Shown piece after piece: positions 1-8,912 of a stretch of DNA of 64,000 nt. Within the stretch, counting starts at the first letter, position 1; each line of letters opens with the position of its first letter. Source of the DNA: UBA2336 sp964404445 (GTDB lineage Bacteria; Bacteroidota; Bacteroidia; Cytophagales; Cyclobacteriaceae). The stretch spans positions 1 to 64,000 of the forward strand of contig CAYOJW010000008.1 of NCBI GenBank assembly GCA_964404445.1, in the 5' to 3' direction. Position numbers and translations under genes: made by a program. The notes beneath the pieces were generated by a model. That model ran no database searches. It had not been told where the DNA came from and saw nothing but the letters and a program-made list of their open reading frames with translations.

Positions 1-432
1 AGCAACAGCTACCGCCTTGACAGCGACCGGCACCAACTTATTATGGTACACCACACCTACGGGAGGGACAGGTAGTTCTACTGCCCCGACACCCTCTACC
101 GCTACGGCAGGGACAACCAGCTATTACGTAAGCCAGACGGTTACAGGCTGTGAAAGCCCGCGTACTCAAATTGATGTGGTAGTAAATGCAGTACCGTCAG
201 CACCATCCGCTACGAGTCCTGTTAACTATTGTGTAGGAGCAACAGCCACCGCCTTGACAGCGACCGGCACCAACTTATTATGGTACACCACACCTACGGG
301 AGGGACAGGTAGTTCTACTGCCCCGACACCCTCTACCGCTACGGCAGGGACAACCAGCTATTACGTAAGCCAGACGGTTACAGGCTGTGAAAGCCCGCGC
401 ACTCAAATTGATGTGGTAGTAAACGCAGTACC
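1..432 (+). repeat. 237-bp in-frame tandem repeat, near identical
   Basis: Bases 1-195 recur at 238-432 with a period of 237 bp (79 codons). I count three differences in 195 bases, each a T/C change at a third codon position and each silent. Similarity stops abruptly after the shared GCAGTACC near 432. More copies may lie upstream of the window. Confidence 0.9.
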
Positions 433-3400
433 TACTGCTACGATCAGCTATGCAGGCAGCCCGTTTTGCGTTACTGGTACAGCGAGCGTGACCCAAACCG
501 GTCAGGGTGGGGGAACCTACAGTTCAACAGCGGGTCTTTCGATCAATGCTTCAACGGGTGAGATAAACTTAGCCACGAGCACAGCCGGTACTTATACAGT
601 TACGTACAGTTTTACGAATGGTACCTGTCCGAATACAACTACCACGAGTGTTACGATCAATGAATCGCCATCGGCTGTATTGAGTGGTTCAACATCAATC
701 TGCGAAGGCGATAACGCCACGCTTACCATAAACTTTACCGGAGGCGGGCCAACTTGGGATTTTTCATACTCGGATGGTGTGTCAACATTTAATCAAACCG
801 CTAATGTTAATCCGTTTACGTTTACGGTAACACCTTCGGCTACAACAACCTATACGTTATTATCGGTTGCTGATGCAAACTGCGCTGGCACGGTAAGCGG
901 TTTAGCCGTTGTAACCATCAACACGCCTGTATTGAATTTACCGGCAACAACGGTATGTGAAGATGGTGGTGTAATTGACCTCACAACCATTGTGAGTGCA
1001 ACACCGGCCGGTGGAACATTCACCTTTACGGGAACAAATGTTACCGGTAATAATTTTGACCCGACAGGGTTATCGGGTGTGATACAGATACAGGTAGGTT
1101 ATACCGAAGCCTGTACGGCACCAACAGGAATTCTTGAGTTGACTGTAACATCCGATGCCGCCATGATCGTACCGGCTACACCGGTAGAAGTGTGCGAAGG
1201 GGCGGGGCCGATCGACCTGAATGCTTATGTAAGCGGAACACCAGGCGATTATGTTTTCTCAGGGCACCCCGCGATTGATCCGGCCAATGATACGTTTGAT
1301 CCTTCCGGGTTAAGCGGCTTACAAAACATTACAGTTGATTATGTGGGCGTATGTACAGCACCGCAGGTAAGCTTTGTGATCAATGTTATTACAGCGCCCG
1401 TGTTAAGTACGTTTAGTACGGTAACCTGTGCAAATGCTGCGGCTATTGATCTGCGCTCTCGTGTATCAGTATCGGCAACGGGAGGTGTCTTTACATTTTC
1501 AGGTCATCCGAATATTACAGGAGGGTATATGTTTAACCCTTCGGGGATAGCAGGACCCGCAATTGTGAACATCAACGTTAGCTATACATTGATCGGCTGT
1601 ACCGTGGTAAATAATGTAATCCCTATAAACATCCTTGATCCTACCGATCCGGCTTGTTCGGGTGGTGATTGTGCCTCGGTAGTGATCACACCTGTAACCA
1701 CGCCCGATCCATGCCTTAACCCCGCAGGTGAAGGAACCGTTACGTTTGATATTGATCCGGCTATACCGGCATTTAACCCCAATGGCGTTATTATAACCAT
1801 CGATAAAATTGTTATAACCGGAGAGCCTCCTTATAATTCAACGCAGCACAATAACCCGTTGTTTGCTGGTTTAAGGGCAGGAAATTATACTTATCAGGTT
1901 GTTTACGGTGACGTGAGTTGTATCAAGACAGGCTTCTTTACGATTCCATCGTCCGGCTCAGTAGGCACCCCGATTGCATCCGTTGAAACAACACCATTCT
2001 GTGCCGATGGAACCGGCAGTGTTAAGATTACCGTTCCCGAACGTGCAACAGGCGCCCCGTTAGAGTGGTCGTTAGATGGCGTAACCTGGTTGCCGTTTCA
2101 AAATGAAGCAATTATTACAGGTATTCCCGTAGGGCTTCCGCCTTCGTTTAACCGCATTATCAATGTACGCGAAACGGCTGCGGACGATTGCCCGGCATCG
2201 GTAACGGTGAATATGCAAAGCACCAACCCGGCTATTGTATTTGGTGCTTCACATTTTGCAACAACGCAAACTACGTGCGATAATAACGATGGCACACTGC
2301 GTGTTGTAAACCTGCCAACCGGTGGGGGTGGCGGCCCGTATTCGTACCGGTTAAACGGAACGTTCTTTAATACGCTTCCTGCGGGCGATACGTTTACAGA
2401 CTTGTCGGCAGGCAGCCACTTGCTTACCATTATCGATAATTTAGGGTGTGAGTTTGATGTAACGTTCACGATTACATTCCCCGGATACATCAATACAACC
2501 ACTCCGGTAACAACCAATGCCGATTGTGCCAGCAATGGAACAAACGGACAAATTGCGTTTACTATTTTAGATCCGGGCACGTATCAGTATGCCATTACTA
2601 CCGATCCGACTTTTGAACCGGGTGCCGCAGATTATTCGCCAACGGGTGGACTGAATCCGATTATACCAAACCTTACCGGAGGCGAATATTATATCTGGTT
2701 AAAGTCGGGAGCAGCGCTTTGCCCTACGCGGTTAGCGCCTGTTACCGTAGGCGGTGTAATAGCGGTTAGCTTTGCGATAACATCGGAACACGAAGCGTGT
2801 TTTGGTACGGGCGGTACGCTAACGTTGAATAACATTATAGGTGCACCAAATGTGGACTACACTTATGAAATCACATCAGTATCAACACCATCAACCGGTA
2901 ATATCTCGTACGCAAGCTCGTTAAGTCCTGTTGTGATTAGCGGACTGGCACATGGTAATTATCAGGTTCGTTTAGTTCAGGATCAATCGTTGTTGAACGG
3001 TTGCGTGTTTGCAACAGAACCTCAGGCGTTCCTCATCAGCGGCCCTTCGGCTGCGTTGGATGTATTGTCGGTAACAAGCACCGTTTCGTACCCTGAGCAA
3101 CCTTCAGGCACCATGACGGTATCGGTTACCGGAAGCGGAATACCGTTCTTCGATGCCAACAACGAACCGTACTACGAAGTGTGGGTAGTGAATGCTACGG
3201 CTAATTATTTGTCGGACGTTGTTCAGGCAAAACGTAACCCGATTGATTTTCAGGCACGCTTTACCGGGTTGTGGGCTGGCGACTATGAAGTTTATGTGCG
3301 TGATGCCGGTGCCTGCGAGCGCGTGGCGATAACGCATACAATTGATGTCGATACCGAGATATTTGTACCAAACGTATTTACGCCAAACGGAGATAACACC

Positions 3401-3619
3401 AACGAAACATTCTTTATTCGTAACCTGCCAGCATCGGGCAATAAACTTACAGTAACAAACCGTTGGGGTAAAGAAGTGTATTCTTCGAATAACTATACAC
3501 CTGATTCGTTGTGGGATGGTGGCGATACACCCGATGGCGTGTATTTCTATCGCCTGCAAATCAACGGAGGTAAAACCTATACCGGCTGGGTGGAAATCAT
3601 CCGTGGTGCGAAGCCGTAA
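1..3619 (+). CDS. Giant Ig-repeat surface protein with T9SS type B (CHU_C) sorting domain, 5' truncated
   Basis: The reading frame is open at the window edge (codons from base 2), so this is the C-terminal ~1,205 residues of a larger protein. The visible part starts with near-identical 79-residue Ig-like modules rich in Thr, Ser and Gly, each with a Cys pair, followed by many diverged Ig/SprB-like modules. The last ~90 residues, from the VPNVFTPNGD motif through NRWGKEVY to the DGVYFYRL-type strand, are the gliding-motility-associated C-terminal domain. In Bacteroidota this domain directs type IX secretion and surface attachment. I infer a secreted or cell-surface adhesin; no catalytic domain is visible. 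It ends at a strong hairpin shared with the convergent acyl-CoA reductase gene. Family placement is confident, the precise role unknown. Confidence 0.88.
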   Translation, partial: ATATALTATGTNLLWYTTPTGGTGSSTAPTPSTATAGTTSYYVSQTVTGCESPRTQIDVVVNAVPSAPSATSPVNYCVGATATALTATGTNLLWYTTPTGGTGSSTAPTPSTATAGTTSYYVSQTVTGCESPRTQIDVVVNAVPTATISYAGSPFCVTGTASVTQTGQGGGTYSSTAGLSINASTGEINLATSTAGTYTVTYSFTNGTCPNTTTTSVTINESPSAVLSGSTSICEGDNATLTINFTGGGPTWDFSYSDGVSTFNQTANVNPFTFTVTPSATTTYTLLSVADANCAGTVSGLAVVTINTPVLNLPATTVCEDGGVIDLTTIVSATPAGGTFTFTGTNVTGNNFDPTGLSGVIQIQVGYTEACTAPTGILELTVTSDAAMIVPATPVEVCEGAGPIDLNAYVSGTPGDYVFSGHPAIDPANDTFDPSGLSGLQNITVDYVGVCTAPQVSFVINVITAPVLSTFSTVTCANAAAIDLRSRVSVSATGGVFTFSGHPNITGGYMFNPSGIAGPAIVNINVSYTLIGCTVVNNVIPINILDPTDPACSGGDCASVVITPVTTPDPCLNPAGEGTVTFDIDPAIPAFNPNGVIITIDKIVITGEPPYNSTQHNNPLFAGLRAGNYTYQVVYGDVSCIKTGFFTIPSSGSVGTPIASVETTPFCADGTGSVKITVPERATGAPLEWSLDGVTWLPFQNEAIITGIPVGLPPSFNRIINVRETAADDCPASVTVNMQSTNPAIVFGASHFATTQTTCDNNDGTLRVVNLPTGGGGGPYSYRLNGTFFNTLPAGDTFTDLSAGSHLLTIIDNLGCEFDVTFTITFPGYINTTTPVTTNADCASNGTNGQIAFTILDPGTYQYAITTDPTFEPGAADYSPTGGLNPIIPNLTGGEYYIWLKSGAALCPTRLAPVTVGGVIAVSFAITSEHEACFGTGGTLTLNNIIGAPNVDYTYEITSVSTPSTGNISYASSLSPVVISGLAHGNYQVRLVQDQSLLNGCVFATEPQAFLISGPSAALDVLSVTSTVSYPEQPSGTMTVSVTGSGIPFFDANNEPYYEVWVVNATANYLSDVVQAKRNPIDFQARFTGLWAGDYEVYVRDAGACERVAITHTIDVDTEIFVPNVFTPNGDNTNETFFIRNLPASGNKLTVTNRWGKEVYSSNNYTPDSLWDGGDTPDGVYFYRLQINGGKTYTGWVEIIRGAKP

Positions 3620-3635
3620 GTAGTTAAAACAGTAT

Positions 3636-3675
3636 AAACAACAATGCCTTTCCAAACGGAAAGGCATTGTTGTTT
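3636..3675. terminator. Bidirectional terminator hairpin between convergent genes
   Basis: A perfect 18-bp inverted repeat (3636-3653 and 3658-3675) closes a 4-base AAAC loop. The arms start and end with A/T runs, so the hairpin can terminate both the surface-protein gene and the convergent acyl-CoA reductase gene. Confidence 0.85.
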
Positions 3676-3683
3676 ACGGTTGT

Positions 3684-4691
3684 TTAGTTCAACGTTGTAA
3701 GAAAGTGTAAGGTATCAACCTGGTCGGCATAATCATCAACACCGGGGTATTGTGCCTGTCCGAAAGGTATGGCCGCAGGAGCATTGCCCACAACACACTG
3801 TATTTTTTCAGCGCTTGTCTGGAGTTTATGATGAAGATCAGTTGAATCCTGATAATACTCAAAATACAAAACCGAAATGGGCGAAACGAGTTTCTGGTTT
3901 TCGTGTACCAATACAAAACCGGTATCTAAAAATGGAACACCATTTACAAGCAAAATGGATTTCTGGTAATCGTAGTTGTTGCAGTATTTATGGTGGTGGA
4001 TAATTTCCTGATACGGATTCCAGTGCGGAAACAAATTGGTGAAATCGAAACCGTGCGGTACAAAAAGCTTCGATACGTTACGGCATCCTAACCCAAAGTA
4101 ACTGAAAACATCTTCACCTAACGCGCGCATCGCATCGGCTGTTTCGTTTCCGGTAAGTACGGCACACGATGTTCTGTTTTTGCGGATGATGTTCGGGTAT
4201 TTGCCAAAGTAATATTCAAAATACCGGGCAGAGTTGTCGCTGCCGGTTGCAATAACGGCATCAAAATCGTTAAGCGTACCGGTTTGTATGCTGATGAATG
4301 CTTCAACGGCAGGCTCTAACCACACTAATTGTTTAATAAGGTAGGGTATCAGTTTAGAGTCTTTCGAGCTGAGTTTGACCTGCGTTTTATGCCCGCTCAG
4401 TAACACACATAACAAATCGTGAAAACCTACCAGCGGTATATTACCGGCCATAACCAACGCCACTGTTTTTGGGTTGGCAGGTTGAAGGTTATAGCGGGCT
4501 GTCCAGTTTTTGAGTTGATCTTCCTGTAAATAAAAAGCAATGCCTTTTAATGCCCGGCTTACGTTTTGTTCGGTAAACCACGGGTTTTCTTGTCGTGCGT
4601 GTTGCGTTAAGGTGGTGCGTGCTTCTTCGCTCAGGTTTTGCAGGTGTTGGCCTAATGCAACAAAGGCTTTTATTCGCTGTTCGAGGGTCAT
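3684..4691 (-). CDS. LuxC-type acyl-CoA reductase
   Basis: This 335-residue protein matches the LuxC acyl-CoA reductase family, a branch of the aldehyde dehydrogenase fold that reduces fatty acyl-CoA to aldehyde with NADPH through a thioester on cysteine. Visible marks are the MAGNIPLVGFHD stretch (about 81-92), the VIATGSDNSARYFEYYF segment (about 146-162) and FGLGCRNVSKLF, with candidate catalytic Cys203. It is shorter than Vibrio LuxC, as is usual for the Bacteroidota homologues. No luxA, luxB, luxD or luxE is present, so bioluminescence is not indicated. It is divergent from a ferredoxin gene across a 92-bp gap, which suggests shared regulation. The physiological substrate is unknown. Confidence 0.8.
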   Translation of the reverse strand: MTLEQRIKAFVALGQHLQNLSEEARTTLTQHARQENPWFTEQNVSRALKGIAFYLQEDQLKNWTARYNLQPANPKTVALVMAGNIPLVGFHDLLCVLLSGHKTQVKLSSKDSKLIPYLIKQLVWLEPAVEAFISIQTGTLNDFDAVIATGSDNSARYFEYYFGKYPNIIRKNRTSCAVLTGNETADAMRALGEDVFSYFGLGCRNVSKLFVPHGFDFTNLFPHWNPYQEIIHHHKYCNNYDYQKSILLVNGVPFLDTGFVLVHENQKLVSPISVLYFEYYQDSTDLHHKLQTSAEKIQCVVGNAPAAIPFGQAQYPGVDDYADQVDTLHFLTTLN

Positions 4692-4721
4692 GGAATCAAA
4701 CTTTTAGATGTGCAGCCTTGT

Positions 4722-4752
4722 TTTGATGGTTGACGATTGCGCTGTATTTTTG
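4722..4752 (+). promoter_or_regulatory. Bacteroidota-type promoter for the ferredoxin gene
   Basis: TTTG at 4722-4725, a 19-base spacer and TATTTTTG at 4745-4752 match the Bacteroidota sigma-A consensus TTTG-N19-TAnnTTTG. The ferredoxin ATG lies 31 bases downstream. Confidence 0.7.
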
Positions 4753-4783
4753 CAGCGCTTTTTAAGGCTTCAAAAATAGGAAA

Positions 4784-5137
4784 ATGGCGATAATTATTAC
4801 GGACGAGTGTATTAACTGTGGAGCGTGTGAACCCGAATGCCCCAATACGGCTATCTACGAGGGTGGAAGGGAATGGAACTGGGCAGGGGGCACAAAGTTA
4901 GAAAGCGTTGAGTTAGAGGATGGTTCGCAACAAGATGCCAAGGTGTTGCAACAACCGGTTTCGGACGAGTTTTATTTCATTGTTTCCGGAAAGTGTACAG
5001 AGTGTACCGGGTTTCACGAAGAGCCCCAGTGTGCAGCCGTGTGCCCGGTTGATTGTTGTGTGCCCGACCCGGATTATGTAGAAACAAAAGAAGAATTGGA
5101 AGCTAAAAAAATCTGGTTGCACCAGGAAAACGCTTAA
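4784..5137 (+). CDS. 2x[4Fe-4S] ferredoxin
   Basis: The 117-residue protein is a small cytoplasmic electron carrier. The first cluster motif is CINCGACEPECP (residues 9-20). The second half has CTECTGF followed by a spaced C-x3-CPVDCC, the insertion-containing arrangement of bacterial 2[4Fe-4S] ferredoxins of the YfhL/FdxA-like type. A 117-residue length and an acidic C-terminal tail fit that group. It lies divergent from the LuxC-type reductase, so it may serve redox chemistry linked to that enzyme, but this rests on position only. A good promoter precedes it. Confidence 0.9.
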   Translation: MAIIITDECINCGACEPECPNTAIYEGGREWNWAGGTKLESVELEDGSQQDAKVLQQPVSDEFYFIVSGKCTECTGFHEEPQCAAVCPVDCCVPDPDYVETKEELEAKKIWLHQENA

Positions 5138-5165
5138 TTGTTAACTGTTAATTGTTAAGAATTAC
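5134..5165. repeat. Short word repeat (TTAATTGTTAA) between convergent genes
   Basis: TTAATTGTTAA occurs twice in direct order and both copies are partly self-complementary. The element overlaps both stop codons (ferredoxin + and DUF58 -). It may act as a weak terminator. Confidence 0.5.
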
Positions 5166-6067
5166 CTCATCTTCGAGCGTTTGATTAAATAGGTTTGCAG
5201 AATCACGTTTACATCCTGTCGCACATCGGCCTCAACAAAATCGATTTTGTACTGGTTGCACCGCATTTTTAATGCCTTGTAAAACTGTTCCGATTCGCGG
5301 GTATAAACTTCGCGTACATCGGCAGGGTTAAGTTTTAACCTGTCGCCACTTTCCATGTCCACAAACTCCATCGGGCGATCTTCAAAGTTAAGGTGCAGTT
5401 CGGTTTCGGTATCGGTTACGTGAAAAACAATAACTTCATGTTTGTTGTGTTTCAGGTGTTGAAGTGCTTTAAAAAGCTCTTCGGTGTTGTCGCCATCAAA
5501 CATATCGCTGAAGATAATCACCAGCGATCGTTTGTGGATTTTCTCAGCTACCTCATGCAAAACGCGCGCTACATGAGTTTTGCCTGTAAGGGTCGGTTTG
5601 GCGGTGAGCGCACGCTCTAAATGGATAAACAGTTTTTGTACGTGTGTAGGTGTAGATTTGATGGGAGTAAGTACATCTATTTTATCCGAAAAAAGGCATA
5701 ACCCTACGGTATCGCGCTGGCGGCTGAGCATAACAGCGAGGGCAGCGGCCGTAAAAACACCGAATTTGATTTTTGCCCGGCTTTCGGCAGGGTAATACAT
5801 AGACGAAGACGTGTCTAACGCGATCAGGCACCGCAGGTTGGTTTCTTCTTCATATTGTTTGGTAAACAGCTTATCGGTGCGACCGTAAATTTTCCAGTCG
5901 ATGTGGCGCGTACTTTCACCTTCATTGTAAAGTCTGTGCTCGGCAAACTCAACCGAAAATCCGTGGTAAGGCGATTTATGCAGGCCGGTAATAAAACCTT
6001 CGACCAACTGGCGGGCTAACAGTTCCAGACTGGCCGGGTGTTGTACTTCATTGAGGTTAAGCTTCAT
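5162..6067 (-). CDS. DUF58 / von Willebrand A-like protein
   Basis: A 301-residue DUF58 family protein. The RHIDWKIYGRTDKLFTKQYE stretch (about 54-73) is the DUF58 signature, and the following LIALDTSSSM (81-90) gives a DxSxS metal-ion-dependent adhesion site (D85, S87, S89). A second acidic site is in IIFSDMFDGDN. No membrane segment is seen, so it is probably cytosolic or membrane-associated. DUF58 proteins usually sit beside a MoxR AAA+ ATPase and BatA/BatB proteins; none of those is adjacent here. The biochemical role of the family is not settled. Confidence 0.88.
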   Translation of the reverse strand: MKLNLNEVQHPASLELLARQLVEGFITGLHKSPYHGFSVEFAEHRLYNEGESTRHIDWKIYGRTDKLFTKQYEEETNLRCLIALDTSSSMYYPAESRAKIKFGVFTAAALAVMLSRQRDTVGLCLFSDKIDVLTPIKSTPTHVQKLFIHLERALTAKPTLTGKTHVARVLHEVAEKIHKRSLVIIFSDMFDGDNTEELFKALQHLKHNKHEVIVFHVTDTETELHLNFEDRPMEFVDMESGDRLKLNPADVREVYTRESEQFYKALKMRCNQYKIDFVEADVRQDVNVILQTYLIKRSKMR

Positions 6068-6312
6068 GCAAGCAATAGTTGTTTTTGTATTTTAATGATG
6101 ACCTGCTTACTACCGGGCAAATTTATAACCTGTTCTAAATCAAGGTAATTTTGCCCTGTTTTTCCTGTTTTCACTGTTTTAGTACAGGATTTTGCACAGG
6201 AGAAACTTTTGCATTTTTGTTAACCGGTTTGCAATCATTTGGTAAAATACTATATTAACACGCTAAAATACGGTAAACCTATACCCAAACCTAACCTTAA
6301 ACCAGCAGGACT

Positions 6313-6675
6313 GTGGAAGAGAACAAGAGTGCCAGCAGAGATGAGATATATTCTGCAAAAGTGAAAGCGGGAAAAAGAACTTACTTCTTTGATGTTAAAT
6401 CAACCCGCTCGAACGATTACTACCTCACCATTACGGAAAGCAAAAAGCGTTTTAAAGATGATGGATTCACGTACGAAAAGCATAAGATTTTTCTGTACAA
6501 AGAAGATTTCAATAAGTTTGTGGAAGCCCTAAACAGCACCGTAAACCATGTAAAACATGAATTAATGCCCGATGTGGATTTCAGTCAGTTCGACCATATC
6601 CGTGAAGAGGCCCATGCCGAAGAAGCCGGGAGCCATCCACATAACAACAACGGTAGTGACCTGAAGTGGGACTGA
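6313..6675 (+). CDS. PUR-domain nucleic-acid-binding protein (DUF3276)
   Basis: A 120-residue protein matching the DUF3276 (PUR-alpha/beta/gamma) family typical of Bacteroidota and spirochaetes. The conserved block runs from DEIYSAKVKAGKRTYFFDV through the SNDYYLTITESKKRF strand to the KHKIFLYKEDFNKF helix, then a short acidic and His-rich tail. PUR repeats bind single-stranded nucleic acid. The start is GTG at 6313, which places the family's usual short N-terminus in frame. A hairpin terminator follows directly, so it is probably monocistronic. Confidence 0.88.
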   Translation: MEENKSASRDEIYSAKVKAGKRTYFFDVKSTRSNDYYLTITESKKRFKDDGFTYEKHKIFLYKEDFNKFVEALNSTVNHVKHELMPDVDFSQFDHIREEAHAEEAGSHPHNNNGSDLKWD

Positions 6676-6699
6676 GATAATCGGATAACACTCTATTGT

Positions 6700-6726
6700 A
6701 AAAGCCTTTGTTTTCAGAGGCTTTTT
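6700..6726 (+). terminator. Rho-independent terminator of the DUF3276 gene
   Basis: AAAAGCCT (6700-6707) pairs with AGGCTTTT (6718-6725) across a 10-base loop, and a T run follows. It lies 24 bases after the DUF3276 stop codon. Confidence 0.75.
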
Positions 6727-6753
6727 TGTTTTATGGGCATCGGAGTATATTTG
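6725..6753 (+). promoter_or_regulatory. Candidate promoter of ychF
   Basis: TATATTTG at 6746-6753 matches the -7 element TAnnTTTG, and TTTG at 6725-6728 lies 17 bases upstream, slightly close. Its position argues that ychF starts at 6781 and not at the upstream in-frame ATG at 6733. Confidence 0.5.
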
Positions 6754-6780
6754 CGGCCTTATAATCAATTCGATCAGGAT

Positions 6781-7878
6781 ATGGGAGTACAATGCGGAAT
6801 AGTAGGGTTGCCAAATGTGGGCAAATCAACGTTGTTTAATGCGCTGTCGAACAACAAGGCCGAGGCGGCAAATTTTCCGTTTTGTACCATCGAGCCTAAC
6901 GTAGGTGTGATTTCGGTGCCGGATCAACGGTTAAAAATCCTTTCGGATTTGGTTAATCCCCAAAAGGTTATCCCTACGGCTATGGAGTTTGTTGACATTG
7001 CCGGCTTGGTTAAAGGCGCAAGCAAGGGTGAAGGATTGGGTAATCAGTTTTTAGCCAACATCCGCGAAGTAGATGCCATCCTGCACGTTGTACGTTGTTT
7101 CGATAACGATAATATTGTTCACGTGGACGGTCGCGTAAACCCTATTGCCGATAAAGAGATTATCGATACCGAACTTCAGTTGAAAGACCTTGAATCGGTA
7201 GAAAAGAAATTATCCCGTGCCGAAAAAATGGCCAAGAGTGGTGAGGCCAAAGCGAAGAAGGAGGTAAGTACATTACAGCATTACCGCGATGTATTGTTGT
7301 CGGGTAAAAATGCCCGTTCGGTCGATTTGCCCGAAGAAGATAAACAGGCTGTGGCCGATTTGCAGTTGCTTACCGCCAAGCCCGTGTTGTATGTAGCAAA
7401 TGTCGATGAAGCATCGGTACATACCGGCAACAAACACGTTGATGCCCTGCGTGAGTTGGTAAAAACAGAAGGGGCAGAGGTCGTGATTATTTCGGCCGCT
7501 ATTGAAGCCCAGATTGCCGAGTTGGACAATGATGACGACCGCGCTATGTTTTTGCAGGAATACGGTTTATCTGAGTCGGGACTTGATAAACTGATACGCG
7601 CTTCGTATGCGTTGCTGAACCTGATCACCTACTTTACCGTAGGCGAAAAAGAAGTCCGTGCCTGGACGATTAAAAAAGGCTGGAAAGCCCCGCAGGCCGC
7701 AGGGGTTATCCACACCGATTTCGAGAAGGGTTTTATCCGTGCCGAGGTTATCAAAATCCCCGATTACCAAACCTACAAGACCGAAGCGGCCTGTAAAGAG
7801 GCCGGAAAAATGTCGGTTGAGGGAAAAGAATACGTGGTGCAGGATGGCGATACCATGCATTTCCGGTTTAATGTGTAG
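6781..7878 (+). CDS. ychF: Redox-regulated ATPase/GTPase YchF (OLA1 family)
   Basis: A 365-residue cytosolic P-loop NTPase of the Obg-related YchF/OLA1 family, which hydrolyses ATP in preference to GTP and associates with ribosomes. It begins MGVQCGIVGLPNVGKST with the G1 loop at residues 9-16. It continues with the FPFCTIEPNVG switch, DIAGLVKGASKGEGLG (G3), a coiled-coil insert around 130-160, the YVANVDE segment, and a C-terminal TGS domain ending FRFNV. Length and N-terminus fit the family when the ATG at 6781 is used. An in-frame ATG at 6733 would add 16 non-conserved residues and overlap the likely promoter. Confidence 0.96.
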   Translation: MGVQCGIVGLPNVGKSTLFNALSNNKAEAANFPFCTIEPNVGVISVPDQRLKILSDLVNPQKVIPTAMEFVDIAGLVKGASKGEGLGNQFLANIREVDAILHVVRCFDNDNIVHVDGRVNPIADKEIIDTELQLKDLESVEKKLSRAEKMAKSGEAKAKKEVSTLQHYRDVLLSGKNARSVDLPEEDKQAVADLQLLTAKPVLYVANVDEASVHTGNKHVDALRELVKTEGAEVVIISAAIEAQIAELDNDDDRAMFLQEYGLSESGLDKLIRASYALLNLITYFTVGEKEVRAWTIKKGWKAPQAAGVIHTDFEKGFIRAEVIKIPDYQTYKTEAACKEAGKMSVEGKEYVVQDGDTMHFRFNV

Positions 7879-8042
7879 TATTTTTGCGGTTTTTCGGGCT
7901 GAAATCCGGCTTATTTAAATTATTCCTTACATCGCGTTTAGTTCATTTCTTTATTTTTATTAGTTTTATAACCTGCTCATAGTCAGTATAAAACAGAGGC
8001 TCACCCAAATTGATTTTTTAAGAGCCTGTTAATTTTTTAGAA

Positions 8043-8843
8043 GTGAGAACCAGGATTATTTTTTCGCTGAAGAACAGGGGTGCGTACGTTCCGTTTCACC
8101 ACCAGTTTTTATTGGCCCAGTTCATTAAAGGTATTTTGATCTTTGGCCCTAACAAGGAGTATAAAGATTTTACCCAGTTCATCTTTTCGGGACTGAAAGG
8201 CCAGACCAAAATCAGCCGTAAGGGACTGCATTTTTATTCAGCGAAGGTAACGCTTGTTTTTTCTTGTACCGATAAAGAGTTTCTGGCGTATTTCTTAGAG
8301 CAATTATTCCTGCAAAAGGAAATCGTGATTGGCAGTTTGCACTTGTCGCCTGAGGCTTTTGAACAGGAAGAAAGCGTGCAGATTAATGAAGAGGCAAAAT
8401 TTCTTTGTATATCACCTATTGTGCCTATACAGGCCAGCTTTAATGACGAACAAAGTAAAAAATTCATGTCGCCCGATACAGACGAGTTTTCTGATTTGTT
8501 GTACGATGCTACCCTAAGCCGTATGGAGGCCACCGGAAAATACACGCCCGAAGAATTAGCGGGTTTTTATAAATTTCAGATTGTGCCCGATGCCGGTTAT
8601 CTGCAACGCATACAAGACACGCATAAGAAGTTTGCGCGTATTTACCCGGTGTACGACAACGATGTGAAGTTTGAAGTACGCGGCTATACATTTCCGTTTA
8701 CCTTATATGCTGCGCCCGAAGTGCAACGCTTTGTATATGAAAATGGGCTGGGCTATTTCTGCCACAAGGGTTTTGGTATGCTCGACATCGCACATAACGA
8801 CTCCATCCGCAAAGCGGATCAGCAAGAAGTTGTTTATGCTTAA
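8043..8843 (+). CDS. cas6: CRISPR-associated endoribonuclease Cas6, stand-alone
   Basis: The 266-residue protein has the double ferredoxin-like layout of Cas6, which cuts CRISPR precursor RNA in the repeat. N-terminal MRTRIIFSLKN is the first beta strand; His19/His20 in VPFHHQF lie where Cas6 proteins often carry the catalytic histidine. The C-terminal GLGYFCHKGFGMLDIA (235-250) is the glycine-rich loop diagnostic for the family. The start is GTG. No other cas gene and no repeat array was found in the window. The gene sits between ychF and an unrelated secreted protein, so it may process RNA from a distant array or have another RNA substrate. Confidence 0.85.
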   Translation: MRTRIIFSLKNRGAYVPFHHQFLLAQFIKGILIFGPNKEYKDFTQFIFSGLKGQTKISRKGLHFYSAKVTLVFSCTDKEFLAYFLEQLFLQKEIVIGSLHLSPEAFEQEESVQINEEAKFLCISPIVPIQASFNDEQSKKFMSPDTDEFSDLLYDATLSRMEATGKYTPEELAGFYKFQIVPDAGYLQRIQDTHKKFARIYPVYDNDVKFEVRGYTFPFTLYAAPEVQRFVYENGLGYFCHKGFGMLDIAHNDSIRKADQQEVVYA

Positions 8844-8912
8844 AATATGAAATACCCCTTTAGATTAATAAACAGGTAGGTTTATCCACTTATAATAAGC
8901 CTGATTTTGTTA

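Noticed and set aside
3104..3667. 187-codon minus-strand ORF over the 3' end of the surface-protein gene
   Set aside because: It is a shadow of the CHU_C domain coding region and runs through the terminator hairpin.
3684..5137. Bioluminescence locus
   Set aside because: Only a LuxC-family reductase is present; luxA, luxB, luxD and luxE are absent.
6733..6780. Upstream in-frame start of ychF
   Set aside because: The added residues are not conserved and the stretch covers the -7 element TATATTTG; the family N-terminus begins at 6781.
7879..8912. CRISPR array near cas6
   Set aside because: Neither flank of cas6 (7879-8042, 8844-8912) contains direct repeats with spacers; the gaps are too short for an array.
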